Assembly (NCBI RefSeq): GCF_001425785.1
Contig: NZ_LMDI01000039.1
Span: 1 to 40,920 of the forward strand
Length of the DNA stretch: 40,920 nt
From: Rhizobacter sp. Root1221
GTDB lineage: Bacteria; Pseudomonadota; Gammaproteobacteria; Burkholderiales; Burkholderiaceae_C
Direction of reading: 5' to 3'
Shown here: one piece after another, positions 1-9,700 of the stretch
How positions within the stretch are numbered: position 1 is the first letter of the stretch
Layout: each line of letters opens with the position of its first letter
The notes under the pieces: model-generated
What the model was told of the DNA's origin: nothing
Database searches by the model: none
The model's input: only the letters and a program-made list of their open reading frames with translations
Program-made: the position numbers and the translations under genes

Positions 1-168
1 CCGGGCTATGAGTTGGACTGGGGTTTTGGCGAATGCCAGTCTCTCAAAACCTCTCCGGGTGAACACCCGCAACAACCTATTGAACCTTCACAGCTAGCGG
101 TGTTGTCCGGTGCCGACTTCGACTTCTACAGCACAGGCCCGGCGCTCATCTGCACAGCAAAGCAATAG
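1..168 (+). CDS. Possible 3' end of a protein gene cut by the window edge
   Basis: Frame 1 is open from the first base to a TAG at 166-168 and would give 55 C-terminal residues, beginning PGYELDWGFGEC and ending ALICTAKQ. The composition looks protein-like (aromatic and acidic residues, no Arg/Ala/Pro excess typical of antisense frames here). GC is lower than in the rest of the window, as in the next gene. It would overlap the convergent gene at 126-704 by about 40 bases, which is unusual, so one of the two ends may be wrong. I recognise no family. The call rests only on the open frame and its composition. Confidence 0.35.
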   Translation, partial: PGYELDWGFGECQSLKTSPGEHPQQPIEPSQLAVLSGADFDFYSTGPALICTAKQ

Positions 169-704
169 CTGATATCTACCCCTGAGGCATCTACCGGCAG
201 GTCTGCTTTCTTCAACACAAACTCGAACGCGGGCTCGAACGACCCGTTTCGATGCACCTCACCGCCCAGGATTTCCACCTCGTACCAGCCGTTCTCGACT
301 TCGACCATCGGCCGTCGCGCTTCCCGATAGCGTGCAAGTAGTTGATCGAGCGCGTAGGGCGTGAAGTTTTGCAGGATGCGCCAGGTATAAAGCTGTACGC
401 AGCCATGCTCGACTTGCAGCGCATAGCCGCCGCGCCGATGCTGCAGGCGGCTGCCCGGAGCAAGCAGCTCCGGAGTGGCATCGTCGAGAGTGAAGATGAT
501 GGTGTAGGGATGGTTCTCGACGCCTTTGAGTGGAATCAGGATGCCATCGAGCACGGCTCTATCGCCGCTGTCGTTGGTCACGAGTTCGTTGGCCAGGTCG
601 TCGGCGAGTCGGTGGTCGTCCTTGAAGCGTTTCAGCAGCAGCAGGTCGCCGAGGAGGAAGTAGTCCATCAGATCGTTCAGGACTTCAGAAAACTCGTAGC
701 GCAT
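126..704 (-). CDS. Hypothetical protein, 192 aa, lower-GC orphan
   Basis: I do not recognise this protein. It is 192 residues with an ATG start, no signal peptide and no membrane segment, so it is probably cytosolic. The N-terminus (MRYEFSEVLNDLMDYFLLGD) is acidic and amphipathic. The rest alternates short beta-like stretches (YTIIFTLDD, GWYEVEILGGEV, FEFVLKK) with charged loops. The base composition is clearly less GC-rich than the flanking core genes, which hints at horizontal acquisition. Small acidic cytosolic proteins with this look are often immunity proteins of polymorphic toxins, but no toxin is visible here and I do not assert that role. It may overlap the end of an opposite-strand frame at 1-168. 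Confidence 0.7.
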   Translation of the reverse strand: MRYEFSEVLNDLMDYFLLGDLLLLKRFKDDHRLADDLANELVTNDSGDRAVLDGILIPLKGVENHPYTIIFTLDDATPELLAPGSRLQHRRGGYALQVEHGCVQLYTWRILQNFTPYALDQLLARYREARRPMVEVENGWYEVEILGGEVHRNGSFEPAFEFVLKKADLPVDASGVDISYCFAVQMSAGPVL

Positions 705-916
705 CGGGGCGTCCGTGGGAATGGGCTAAGCAGCGAACAGCATAGCCGCGGGATCGTCATCTTCTCGGGCACTTCGGGAGTGGCTCTACCGATTCATGTT
801 TCTCACTGAGGCGGCGGCCACTTCCGCTACGCAGCGGGGGATCGTTTCAGGGAAGGGTGAACGCACGGGCCGATCGATCACGTGGCAGCCCTGTTGACAA
901 CTGCGCGCTGCACCAC

Positions 917-1321
917 TCATTCGGGCTCACTCTGGCTGGCAAAGCTCAGCCTCAGCGGATTCCAGAATGCGAACCGCGCTCCGTTGCGATCAATCTCCAG
1001 CGCGGTCGCGCCTCCGAACGCGCCCATCGCAAGGGTGATGGCGTCGGCATCCTGCAGGTCCGGCAGATCGATCTGGAACGCATCGGCGATCACGTCCTCG
1101 TAGTTGCGCTGCGTGGTCTCGCGCAGGACATCCACCTCCACGGGGGCCTGGACGTGATGCAGGTGCACATCATTGTCGGCCGCAAAGGTTCGGATGCGCC
1201 AGGCACCGTCGGTGGTGACCCACCACTGAACCGTGTCGAAGTGCTCGGGATCGGCGGCCTCTTCAGTGTTGTTGGTGTAGGAACTCTGGATCGCGAGCTT
1301 GTAGACGTGCAGCGTGTTCAT
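917..1321 (-). CDS. Hypothetical protein, 134 aa
   Basis: The gene encodes 134 residues from an ATG at 1319-1321. No signal peptide, transmembrane segment or familiar motif is visible. The sequence is acidic, with aromatic beta-like segments (DTVQWWVTTDGAWRIRTF) and a central stretch with several His and Val residues. Like 126-704 it is a short soluble orphan of somewhat reduced GC on the same strand, 212 bases upstream. The two may belong to one small accessory insertion at the left edge. The spacing is too long to claim an operon. Function unknown. Confidence 0.65.
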   Translation of the reverse strand: MNTLHVYKLAIQSSYTNNTEEAADPEHFDTVQWWVTTDGAWRIRTFAADNDVHLHHVQAPVEVDVLRETTQRNYEDVIADAFQIDLPDLQDADAITLAMGAFGGATALEIDRNGARFAFWNPLRLSFASQSEPE

Positions 1322-1436
1322 CGGGGACGGTGCAGGAAAAGTTTGTGCATCGTGCCACGTCGCTGCGTCCCGTCTTGTCTGACAGCAGTGGGCGGGCGGG
1401 CACGGCCCTGGCCTGGTGCATTCCTGGGTGTCGCCA

Positions 1437-1442
1437 TATAAT
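1437..1442 (+). promoter_or_regulatory. Consensus -10 box for the hipA-like gene
   Basis: A perfect TATAAT lies here, rare in such GC-rich DNA. The hexamer 17 bp upstream (TGGTGC) is a poor -35. A transcript would start near 1449, so the upstream ATG at 1416 could not be the start codon of this transcript. This supports the start at 1464. The 10-mer CGAACTATTC directly after the box (1447-1456) recurs inside the gene at 1596-1605. Confidence 0.45.
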
Positions 1443-1463
1443 GCATCGAACTATTCACAAAAA

Positions 1464-2831
1464 ATGCAAATGGCCTCAGCGCCCCGCCGATCCAGCGTCG
1501 ATCTCTCCCAAGAGATCGAGCGCGCATTGCACCTGGGCGCAAGGACTTCCATGGCGCTCCAGGACACCCTGGGCGTGAGTCAGCCGACGCTGTCACGAAC
1601 TATTCGCCAACTGGCAACGACGGTGACGATGTTCAGGGTGTCGGGCGACCGCACCCCTAGGTACGCGCTGCTGCGCTCGCTGCCGCTGGGCCTCAACCCC
1701 CGGCAGAAGATCTACCGCCACCTGCGCACAGGCCACATCGCACCCTTCGCCGATGTCGAATTCCTGGTCGGCGGCGCCACGCTGGAGCGCATCGACGGGA
1801 TCGCGCGCATGTACGACGGGCTGCCGCCGTACCTGCTCTTCGCGGCGCCATCCGGTTTCATGGGCCGCCAGCTGGCCCACGAGGCGGCCAAGATCCACGG
1901 GTTTCCGACCAGCCTCAGGGACTGGGGCGACGATCACCGCGTCGCCTACCTCTTCACACAGGGCCTGAACCTGCCCGGCAACCTGGTGTTCGGCGACATG
2001 CCGTTGCAGCGGGAGATGGAGTTCCTGGGCCTCAACCGGACGCCTGACGACGAGAGGCTGGCCCACTACGTTGGCATGGCCACGGCGCTGCGGAGCACTG
2101 CGTACGGCTCCAGCGCCGGCGGCGAGCAGCCAAAGTTCCTGTGGTTGACCGAAGGCATGGGGCACGTCATCGTGAAGTTCGCGAAGGTCGGCAGCCGCAT
2201 GGCCGAGTTGCTCCCGCTCGAGCACCTGGCGCTGAAGGCCTTGGGCGAAGTCGGCGTGCCCGCGAGCAAGACCCGGTTGCTCGCTGCCGGCGACTTCGTC
2301 TTCCTGGAGGTCCAACGCTTCGATCGCGTCGGGCTCACCGGGCGGATCGGCATGCTCTCGGCCGGCGCCGTGGACGATGAGTTTTTCGGCGCGCGCGATT
2401 CATGGCCCGAGTTCGCCGCGCGGTGCGAGCACGCCCGGTATCTCTCCGCCGAGGATGCTCGCCGCGTGGACGTCATGGCCGCCTTCAGCGAGCTCATCGG
2501 CAATAGCGACCGGCACTTCGAGAACATCTCCGTGCTCGTCAGGGAGGACGGCGAGTACGCCGGCATCGCGCCCGCCTACGACATCCTGCCCATGCGCTAC
2601 GCGTCGATCGGCGGCGGCGTGGACCCGGACCTGACGCCCATCCAGCCCAACGTGGGCACGATCGGCGCCAAGCCCGAGGTGTGGAGCCAGGCAGCCAAGG
2701 CCGCGGAGCAGTTCTGGAAGGCGGCGATGACCGAAGCGCTGGAGGCGCCGCTGTCCCGCGAGATGCGCGAACTGGCGCAGACCAATCTGCTGAAGGCTCG
2801 GGCGTTCGTGGCGCCGCTGCTTCCCGGCTGA
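1464..2831 (+). CDS. yjjJ: HipA-family serine/threonine kinase with fused N-terminal HTH (YjjJ type)
   Basis: This is a protein kinase of the HipA toxin family, about 455 aa, close to the usual length of the YjjJ branch. Residues about 15-60 form a winged-helix/HTH-like segment (ALQDTLGVSQPTLSRTIRQL) in place of a separate HipB antitoxin. The kinase core shows the HipA glycine-rich segment SAGGEQPK (about 217-224), the catalytic-loop motif GNSDRHFEN with the likely catalytic Asp349 and metal-binding Asn354, and a DFG-like Asp373 in APAYDILPM. All key residues are present, so it looks intact. Known HipA proteins phosphorylate aminoacyl-tRNA synthetases and cause growth arrest; the target here is unknown. 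I chose the ATG at 1464 because a TATAAT lies between it and the ATG at 1416. No clear ribosome-binding site precedes either. No separate hipB gene is adjacent. Confidence 0.85.
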   Translation: MQMASAPRRSSVDLSQEIERALHLGARTSMALQDTLGVSQPTLSRTIRQLATTVTMFRVSGDRTPRYALLRSLPLGLNPRQKIYRHLRTGHIAPFADVEFLVGGATLERIDGIARMYDGLPPYLLFAAPSGFMGRQLAHEAAKIHGFPTSLRDWGDDHRVAYLFTQGLNLPGNLVFGDMPLQREMEFLGLNRTPDDERLAHYVGMATALRSTAYGSSAGGEQPKFLWLTEGMGHVIVKFAKVGSRMAELLPLEHLALKALGEVGVPASKTRLLAAGDFVFLEVQRFDRVGLTGRIGMLSAGAVDDEFFGARDSWPEFAARCEHARYLSAEDARRVDVMAAFSELIGNSDRHFENISVLVREDGEYAGIAPAYDILPMRYASIGGGVDPDLTPIQPNVGTIGAKPEVWSQAAKAAEQFWKAAMTEALEAPLSREMRELAQTNLLKARAFVAPLLPG

Positions 2832-2880
2832 GCGCGCGTCATGAGGCGGGTCGCCCGTGAGCAATTTCGCTCGCTGGCGT

Positions 2881-3264
2881 TCAGTCGCTGTCGCTGCTGC
2901 TGGACGACGAGGAGTCCGAATCGCTGGATGACGACGAGTCGCTGTCCCCGCCATCGTCCGAGCTGTGGTCGGTCTCGGGCAGCAACGCGTCGCCCACGGC
3001 CACCGCCGCGGCGCCAAGGAAGGCGGGCACGAAACTGCCACCGCTCGCGCTGCTGCCCGACGACGGAATGGTGTCGGAGAACGACGCGCGGCGCACCGTC
3101 GGCTCGCTGTCGGTGGTGGCAAACCGCGGCCGGCCGGCGGGGCGGGGCGGGCGTTTGCGCTTCGGCAGCGCCCGCACCACGACCACCACCACGGCGACGA
3201 TGGCGCCCACCACCACCAGGCCGGTGCCGGCGATGAACAGCGTGACGAAGGTTTCGGGTCGCAT
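2881..3264 (-). CDS. Single-pass membrane protein with Ser/Asp-rich C-terminal tail
   Basis: The gene encodes 127 residues. Residues about 7-32 form one strong transmembrane helix rich in Val (LVVVGAIVAVVVVVVRAL), followed at once by a basic patch KRKRPPRP, which suggests the C-terminal part stays in the cytoplasm. A Ser/Thr-rich linker and a short Ala/Gly/Val hydrophobic stretch (about 80-92) follow. The last 29 residues contain only Ser, Asp, Gly and one His. Ser is encoded by AGC, TCG, TCA and TCC in mixture, so the tail is not a simple triplet expansion and is probably selected as protein. I recognise no family. It is divergent from recC, and 126 bases separate the two starts. It converges with the hipA-like gene. 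Confidence 0.6.
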   Translation of the reverse strand: MRPETFVTLFIAGTGLVVVGAIVAVVVVVVRALPKRKRPPRPAGRPRFATTDSEPTVRRASFSDTIPSSGSSASGGSFVPAFLGAAAVAVGDALLPETDHSSDDGGDSDSSSSSDSDSSSSSSSDSD

Positions 3265-3390
3265 GCGCGGAGCATAGCCCCGTCGCCTGGCTCACCTGGC
3301 GACCCAGGGTGCATGGATACTCGGACCGCCCACATCGCCGAGAATGCGCGTTGCCCCGTCCACCCCCATGCCGTCTCCCGTAACCCGCCC

Positions 3391-6300
3391 ATGACCTCCG
3401 ACGTCCAGCCCGGCCTGCTGGTCCTGCACGGTAACCGCGCCGAACTGCTGCGCGACGCCCTGTTCGAGTGGATCCAGCGCCAGCCGCTGGCGCCGCTCGA
3501 GGAAGAGGTGTTCCTCGTGCAGAGCAACGGGGTGGCGGAATGGCTCAAGATGGCGCTCGCCCAGCGCCTGGGGGTGTGTGCGGCCACGCGGGTGGAACTG
3601 CCGGCGCGCTTCATGTGGCGCACGTTCCGCCAGGCCCTGGGCCGCGACGCGGTGCCGCCCGTCTCCCCATTCGACAAGACGGCACTCACGTGGCGCCTGA
3701 TGGCCCAGGTGCCGGCGCTGCTCGGGCGCGAGGGGTTCGAGCCGCTCGCCCGTTTCCTCCACGGTGACGACGTGGTGCGCCGGCTGCAGCTGTGCCAGCG
3801 GCTCGCCGACTTGTTCGACCAGTACCAGGTCTACCGCAGCGACTGGCTCGACGCCTGGGCGAACGGCCGCGACGTGCTGCCCAACGGGCAGGCACTGGCG
3901 CTGCCCGTGCCGGCCGACCAGGCGTGGCAGCCCGCGCTGTGGCGCGAGCTGCTGGGCACGCTGACCGCCGGTGAACTGGCGGGCATCCGGCCCCAGTTGC
4001 ACCGCCGGTTCGTCGCGGCCATGGCGGGTGACACCCCCACCGCGGCACCGCTTGCGCGCCGGGTGGTGCTGTTCGGCATGTCGCACGTGCCCACGCAGAC
4101 CATGGAGGTACTCGCGGCGCTGTCGCAGCGTGCCCAGGTGCTGCTGGCGGTGCCCAACCCGTGCCGCTTCCACTGGGCCGACATCCTCCAGAACCGCGCC
4201 GCGTTGCGCGTGCCGCAGCGCCGGCACCCGCTGAAGCTCGGGCGCGACCTGGCCGAAGTGCCGCTGGAAGACATGCACCTGCACGGCCACCCGCTGCTGG
4301 CCGCGTGGGGGCGTCAGGGAGGGGATTTCATCCGCCAGCTCGACGCGTTCGACGACGAAGCGGCACGCCGCCGGTTCGCCATCCCCCGCATCGACCTGTT
4401 CGACGAAACCGATGGCGACACGCTGCTGTCCCAGGTGCAGGCCCGCGTGCGCGACCTGGTGCCGCTCGCCGAACACCCGCCGTTGGCGGCGTTGCCGGCC
4501 GACCGCTCCATCGTCTTCCACGTGGCCCACGGCGGCCAGCGCGAGGTGGAGGTGTTGCACGACCAGCTGCTGGCACTGCTCGCCGCGCCGGGCGACACGC
4601 CGCTGCACCCGCGCGACATCGTCGTGATGGTGCCCGACGTGGAGACCCTCGCACCGGCCATCCGCGCGGTGTTCGGCCAGTACAGCCGGGGGGACGCGCG
4701 TTTCATCCCGTTCGACATCGCCGACGTGAACGACCGCGGCACCAACCCGCTGGTGGTGGCGGTGGACTGGCTGATGCGCCTGCCTCAGGAACGCTGCCGC
4801 CTGAACGACGTGCGCGACCTGCTGGACGTGCCGGCCATCGCGAACCGTTTCCGGCTGACCGACACCGACCTGCCGCAGCTCACCGCGTGGATGTCGGGCG
4901 CGGGTGTGCGGTGGGGGCTTCACGAGGCGCAGCGCGCCGACCTGGGCCTCGAAGCCTGCGGCGAGCAGAACACCTGGCTCTTCGGCCTGCGGCGCATGTT
5001 GCTCGGGTACGCGAGCGGCCTCGTGGCCGCGGGCACGCCGTTCGACGGCATCGAACCCTACCCGGAAGTGGGCGGCCTGGAAGCGGCGCTGGCGGGCTCG
5101 CTGGCCGCGCTGGTGGACGCGCTGACGGGCTGGTGGCAATCGGCCGTGATGCCGGTGACCCCCACCGAATGGGCCGAACGCCTGCGTGCGCTGATGACCG
5201 GGCTGATCGATGCGGACGACGAACGCGACCGGGTCACCGTGGCCGCGCTCGACGACGCGCTGCGCCGCTGGCTGGAAGCGTGCGACACCGCGGGCTTCCA
5301 CGAACGCGTGCCGCTGGCCGCGGTGCGCGAGGCGTGGCTGTCGGGGCTCGACGAGCCGGGCCTCGGCCGCCGTTTCCTGGGCGGCGGGGTCACGTTCTGC
5401 ACGCTGATGCCCATGCGGTCCATCCCTTTCGAGGTGGTGTGCCTGCTGGGCATGAACGACGGCGACTACCCCCGCGCCAGCCCGCGCAGCGACTTCGACC
5501 TCATGGGCCTGCCGGGCCAGACGCGGCCCGGCGACCGGTCGCGCCGCGACGACGACCGCCAGCTGATGCTCGAGGCCGTGCTGTCCGCACGCCGCGTGCT
5601 CTACATCAGCTGGACGGGCCGCAACGTGCGCGACAACAGCGAGCTGCCGCCGTCGGTGCTGGTGTCCCAGTTCCGCGACTACCTGGCCGCGGGCTGGACC
5701 GGCGACGTGCTGGGCGCCCGCACCACGGAACACCCGCTGCAGCCGTTCAGCCGCCGCTACTTCGAGGGGGGCGACCTCTTCACCCACGCCCGCGAATGGC
5801 GGGCCGCCCACGACGCCCAGGCCGGTGGCACCGCGGCGTTCGTGCCGGTGGCGTTCGAACGCGGCGCGGCGCTCACGCTCGACACCCTCGTGGCGTTCCT
5901 GCGCCACCCGGTGCGCGAGTTTTTCCGGCGCAGGCTGGGGGTGGTGTTTTCCGACCGCGATGCCGCGGCGGATGACGAAGAGGCCTTTGCCATCGGGGGC
6001 CTCGAGGAATACCAGCTGGTGCGTGAACTGATCGCCGACGCGGGTGACGCCGATCCCGGCGAGGCCCTGACGCGCCGGGTGGATGCGTTGCGGCGCGCCG
6101 GCCGCCTGCCCATCGGCGCATTGGGCGTGCGCCGCCAGGCCCAGCTGGTGGACGACGTGGCCCCCATGCTGGTGCGCTGGCGCGACGTGATGGCCGACCA
6201 CCCGCTGCCCGCGCCGAAGGTGCCGCTGCGCCATGAACACCAGGGGGTGGTGCTGGAAGACTGGCTCGATGGCCTGCGCACCAACGGCACGCACACGGTC

Positions 6301-6798
6301 TGGAGCGAGCTGCTGCCCAACCGCGTGTTGCAGGGCAAGTCGTTCCGCGCGCCCGCGCCGCGGCCCGACCAGCTGATGCGGGCGTGGGTCCGGTCGCTGG
6401 CGGCCGGCGCCTGTGGTGCGCCGGTGGGCGGGGTGATCGTGGCGCGCGATGCGTCCGTGGTGGTGCAGCCGGTGGGGCAGGCCGAGGCGCAGGCCTTGCT
6501 GGGTGAGTTGATCGACGTGTGGCGTGCCGGCATGGCCGAGCCGCTGCCGGTGGCGGCCCGCACGGCGCTGGCGTTCGTGGCCGACGCCTCCCAGGCCGCC
6601 GCGGTGTACGACGGCGGGTTTGCGCCCGGCGAAGCCGCCGACACCTGCCTCGCCCGCACCTACCCCGATTTCGAAACCCTCGTGGCCGATGGCCGCTTCG
6701 AACGGCTCGCCGAACAGCTGTACGGCCCCATGGCCCGGTGGATCGGCCACTCGGTGGCGGTGACCCGCCACGACACGGCAGGAGACGGTGATGAGTGA
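3391..6798 (+). CDS. recC: RecC subunit of exodeoxyribonuclease V
   Basis: RecC is the Chi-recognising subunit of the RecBCD helicase-nuclease, which resects double-strand ends and loads RecA. The protein is about 1135 aa, normal for the family. The start is the ATG at 3391, giving MTSDVQPGLLVLHGNRAELL, where RecC homologues begin. Other family stretches are VQSNGVAEWLKMALA near the N-terminus, the central HVAHGGQREVEVLHDQLL, and SIPFEVVCLLGMNDGDYPR. RecC folds like a helicase plus nuclease but lacks the catalytic residues, and no Walker A motif is seen here. It is the first gene of the recCBD operon. Its stop (TGA at 6796-6798) overlaps the recB start, indicating translational coupling. The frame is open far upstream, but that part is antisense to the membrane-protein gene. 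Confidence 0.95.
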   Translation: MTSDVQPGLLVLHGNRAELLRDALFEWIQRQPLAPLEEEVFLVQSNGVAEWLKMALAQRLGVCAATRVELPARFMWRTFRQALGRDAVPPVSPFDKTALTWRLMAQVPALLGREGFEPLARFLHGDDVVRRLQLCQRLADLFDQYQVYRSDWLDAWANGRDVLPNGQALALPVPADQAWQPALWRELLGTLTAGELAGIRPQLHRRFVAAMAGDTPTAAPLARRVVLFGMSHVPTQTMEVLAALSQRAQVLLAVPNPCRFHWADILQNRAALRVPQRRHPLKLGRDLAEVPLEDMHLHGHPLLAAWGRQGGDFIRQLDAFDDEAARRRFAIPRIDLFDETDGDTLLSQVQARVRDLVPLAEHPPLAALPADRSIVFHVAHGGQREVEVLHDQLLALLAAPGDTPLHPRDIVVMVPDVETLAPAIRAVFGQYSRGDARFIPFDIADVNDRGTNPLVVAVDWLMRLPQERCRLNDVRDLLDVPAIANRFRLTDTDLPQLTAWMSGAGVRWGLHEAQRADLGLEACGEQNTWLFGLRRMLLGYASGLVAAGTPFDGIEPYPEVGGLEAALAGSLAALVDALTGWWQSAVMPVTPTEWAERLRALMTGLIDADDERDRVTVAALDDALRRWLEACDTAGFHERVPLAAVREAWLSGLDEPGLGRRFLGGGVTFCTLMPMRSIPFEVVCLLGMNDGDYPRASPRSDFDLMGLPGQTRPGDRSRRDDDRQLMLEAVLSARRVLYISWTGRNVRDNSELPPSVLVSQFRDYLAAGWTGDVLGARTTEHPLQPFSRRYFEGGDLFTHAREWRAAHDAQAGGTAAFVPVAFERGAALTLDTLVAFLRHPVREFFRRRLGVVFSDRDAAADDEEAFAIGGLEEYQLVRELIADAGDADPGEALTRRVDALRRAGRLPIGALGVRRQAQLVDDVAPMLVRWRDVMADHPLPAPKVPLRHEHQGVVLEDWLDGLRTNGTHTVWSELLPNRVLQGKSFRAPAPRPDQLMRAWVRSLAAGACGAPVGGVIVARDASVVVQPVGQAEAQALLGELIDVWRAGMAEPLPVAARTALAFVADASQAAAVYDGGFAPGEAADTCLARTYPDFETLVADGRFERLAEQLYGPMARWIGHSVAVTRHDTAGDGDE

Positions 6799-9700
6799 GC
6801 CGCTCGCCGCGCTGTCCCTCCCGCTGTGGGGCAGCCGCCTGATCGAGGCCAGTGCCGGCACCGGCAAGACCTGGACCATCGCGGCGTTGTACCTGCGGCT
6901 GGTGCTGGGCCATGGCGCCGACGGCGCGGCGTTCCAGCGGCCGCTGGCGCCGTCCGAGGTGCTCGTGCTGACGTTCACCCGCGCCGCCACCCGAGAACTG
7001 TCGGACCGCATCCGGTCGCGCCTGCTGGAGGCGGCCCGCTGCTTCCGCGGCGACGCGCCGCCGGGCGACCCGCTGCTGGCCGACCTGCTCGCCGAATACC
7101 CCGAGGGGCCGGCGCGTGCCGCCGCGGCCTGGCGGCTGGGTGCCGCGGCCGAGGGCATGGACGATGCCGCCGTGTTCACCATCGACGCGTGGTGCCAGCG
7201 CATGTTGCGCGAACACGCGTTCGACAGCGGCAGCCTCTTCGACGAGGAACTGGTGCCCGACGACAGCACGCTGCGCGACGAGGCGGTGCGCGACTACTGG
7301 CGCCAGCACCTGTACCCGCTGTCGGCCGCCCAGCTGGAGGTGGTGCTGTCGGTGTGGAAGGACGTGGACGCCCTGGGCGCCGACGTGCGCAACCTGCTGC
7401 GCCACCCGCAGGGCGCCCCGGCCGCCGAACCGCTCGGGGCCCTGGTGGATCGCCTGTCGGCGGCCTTCGTGGCCCAGAAGGGCGACTGGCCCGCGCGCGT
7501 GGCGGTCATGCGCCACTGGCTGCAGGCCCAGTGCGACCTCAAGCACGTGGACGGCAAGCGGCTGCGGCCCAGCTGGTTCAATCCGTGGCTCGACGCGCTG
7601 GCCCAGTGGGCCGGCACGCCGGACGCGCTGCGCGCGGCAGTCAAGAAGGGCGCCGAACGCCTCACGCCGGACGGCCTGCGCGAGGTCTGGAAGGGGGCGG
7701 AGCCCCTTGACCTGCCCGCCGAGTTCGAGGCCTTCGGCGAACTGATGGCGCTGCCCGGCTGGTCTCCCGCCATCCGGCTGCACGCGGCGGCGCACGTGGG
7801 GCAACGGCTGCAGTGGCTCAAGCGCCAGTCCGGCCGGTTCGGGTTCGACGACATGCTGGACCGCCTGGACGTGGCGCTGGCCGGACCCAACGGCGAGCGC
7901 CTGCGAGAGCGCATCGCCACGCAGTACCCGGTGGCGCTGATCGACGAGTTCCAGGACACGTCACCGGTGCAGTACCGCCTGTTCGACCGCCTGTACCGCA
8001 CGGCGGCCAACGACCCGGCCACCGCGCTGCTGCTGATCGGCGACCCCAAGCAGTCCATCTACGGGTTCCGTGGCGCCGACATCCACAGCTACCTGCTGGC
8101 GCGCCGTGCCACCGAGGGGCGGCACTACGTGCTCGACACCAACCACCGTTCCACCGGCGGGCTGGTGGCCGCGGTGAACCACCTGTTCGAGCTGGCGGAA
8201 GGGCGCGACGGCCCGGGGGCGTTCCTGCTGCGCGCGCGCGGCGATCACCCGCTGCCGTTCCTGCCCGTCAAGGCCCGCGGGCGCGAAGAACACCTGCGCA
8301 CGTCGGATGGGCCGGTGCCGGCGGTCACGCTGTGCCTCGACGGTGAACTGCTCGACGGCAAGACCAGCCAGCGCCGGTTCGCGGCGGCCAGCGCCGAACG
8401 CATCGTCACGTGGCTCAACGACCCGGAGGCCGGTTTCGAAGGTGGCAGCGAGGGGTTCGTGCGCCTGCGCCCGGCCGACATCGCGGTGCTCGTGCGCACC
8501 GGCCAGGAGGCCGAGGCGGTGCGCCGCGAACTGCGCCGCCGCGGGGTGTCGTCGGTGTTCCTGTCCGACCGCCACTCGGTGTTCGCGAGCCCCGAGGCCG
8601 CCGACCTGCTGCGCTGGCTGCGCGCCGTGGCCGAACCGCTCGACGCCCACCTGGTGCGCGCCGCACTCGCCACCGTCACCATGGCCCGGTCGCTCGATGA
8701 ACTGGCCACGCTGGCCGACGACGACACCGTGTTCGACCAGCGCACCGAAGACCTGCGCGAACTGCACCGCACGTGGCTGGGGCAGGGCGTGCTGACCATG
8801 CTGCGCCAGACGCTGCACGTGCTGTCGCTGCCGTCGCGCTGGCTCGCGATGCCCGACGGCGAACGGCGCCTCACCAACTACCTGCACCTCGCCGAGCTGC
8901 TGCAGGCGGCCAGCACCCACCTCGACAACGAACACGCGCTGGTGCGCTGGCTCGCCGAACGCATCGCGGACGGGGCCGACGGGGCCGACGAACAGATCGT
9001 GCGCCTCGAAAGCGATGCGGACCTGGTCAAGGTCATCACCGTGCACAAGTCCAAGGGCCTCGAGTATCCGGTGGTGCTGCTGCCGTTTGCCACCGCGGTG
9101 CGGTCGGCGCGGCCGCGCGGCCCGGCCGCGGTGAGCGTGATGGGCGCGAACGGCGAGCGCGAGCTGCACCTGGAGCCGTCCGGCGAGGTGGTCGCCCTCG
9201 CCGAACGCGAGCGGCTGCAGGAAGACCTGCGGCTGCTCTACGTGGCGCTCACCCGCGCGCGCCATGCGCTGTGGGTGGGGGTGGCGGCGCTGCAGCAGGA
9301 CAAGGTGTGCGTGGCCCACCGCAGCGCGTTCGGTTACCTCGCCGCCGGCGGCAGCCCCGTCACCGAAGATGGCCTCGTGGCCGCGGTGGATGCGCTGGCG
9401 TCGGGCCATGGCGAGGTGCTGGCCGAGCCGGTGAACGCCGCGCCGGCCCGCACCCCGCTGCGCCGCCACGACCAGGACGTGCCCCTCGTGACCCCGGTGC
9501 CCTATGCCGCGCGCTTCGAGCGCCGCTGGTCGGTGGGCAGCTTCTCGTCGATGGTGCGGCACATTGCGCACGCGCCCATGCCGCCGCTGGCCGGCGTGGT
9601 GCGCGAGGACGAGGTGCTCGCGTCCGCCGACCGCAACACCGCGGTGCCCGCCGCCGCCACGCAGCCCTGGCACACGTTCCCGCGGGGCGCGTTGCCGGGC

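Noticed and set aside
2843-2880. Small hairpins (GAGC/GCTC and similar) between the hipA-like gene and the membrane-protein gene
   Set aside because: The stems are only 4-5 bp without a T-run; not supported as a terminator.
3292-7269. Very long open frame antisense to recC/recB
   Set aside because: It is rich in Arg, His, Gly and Ala with no domain, and mirrors the GC-rich third positions of recC and recB. It is a compositional shadow.
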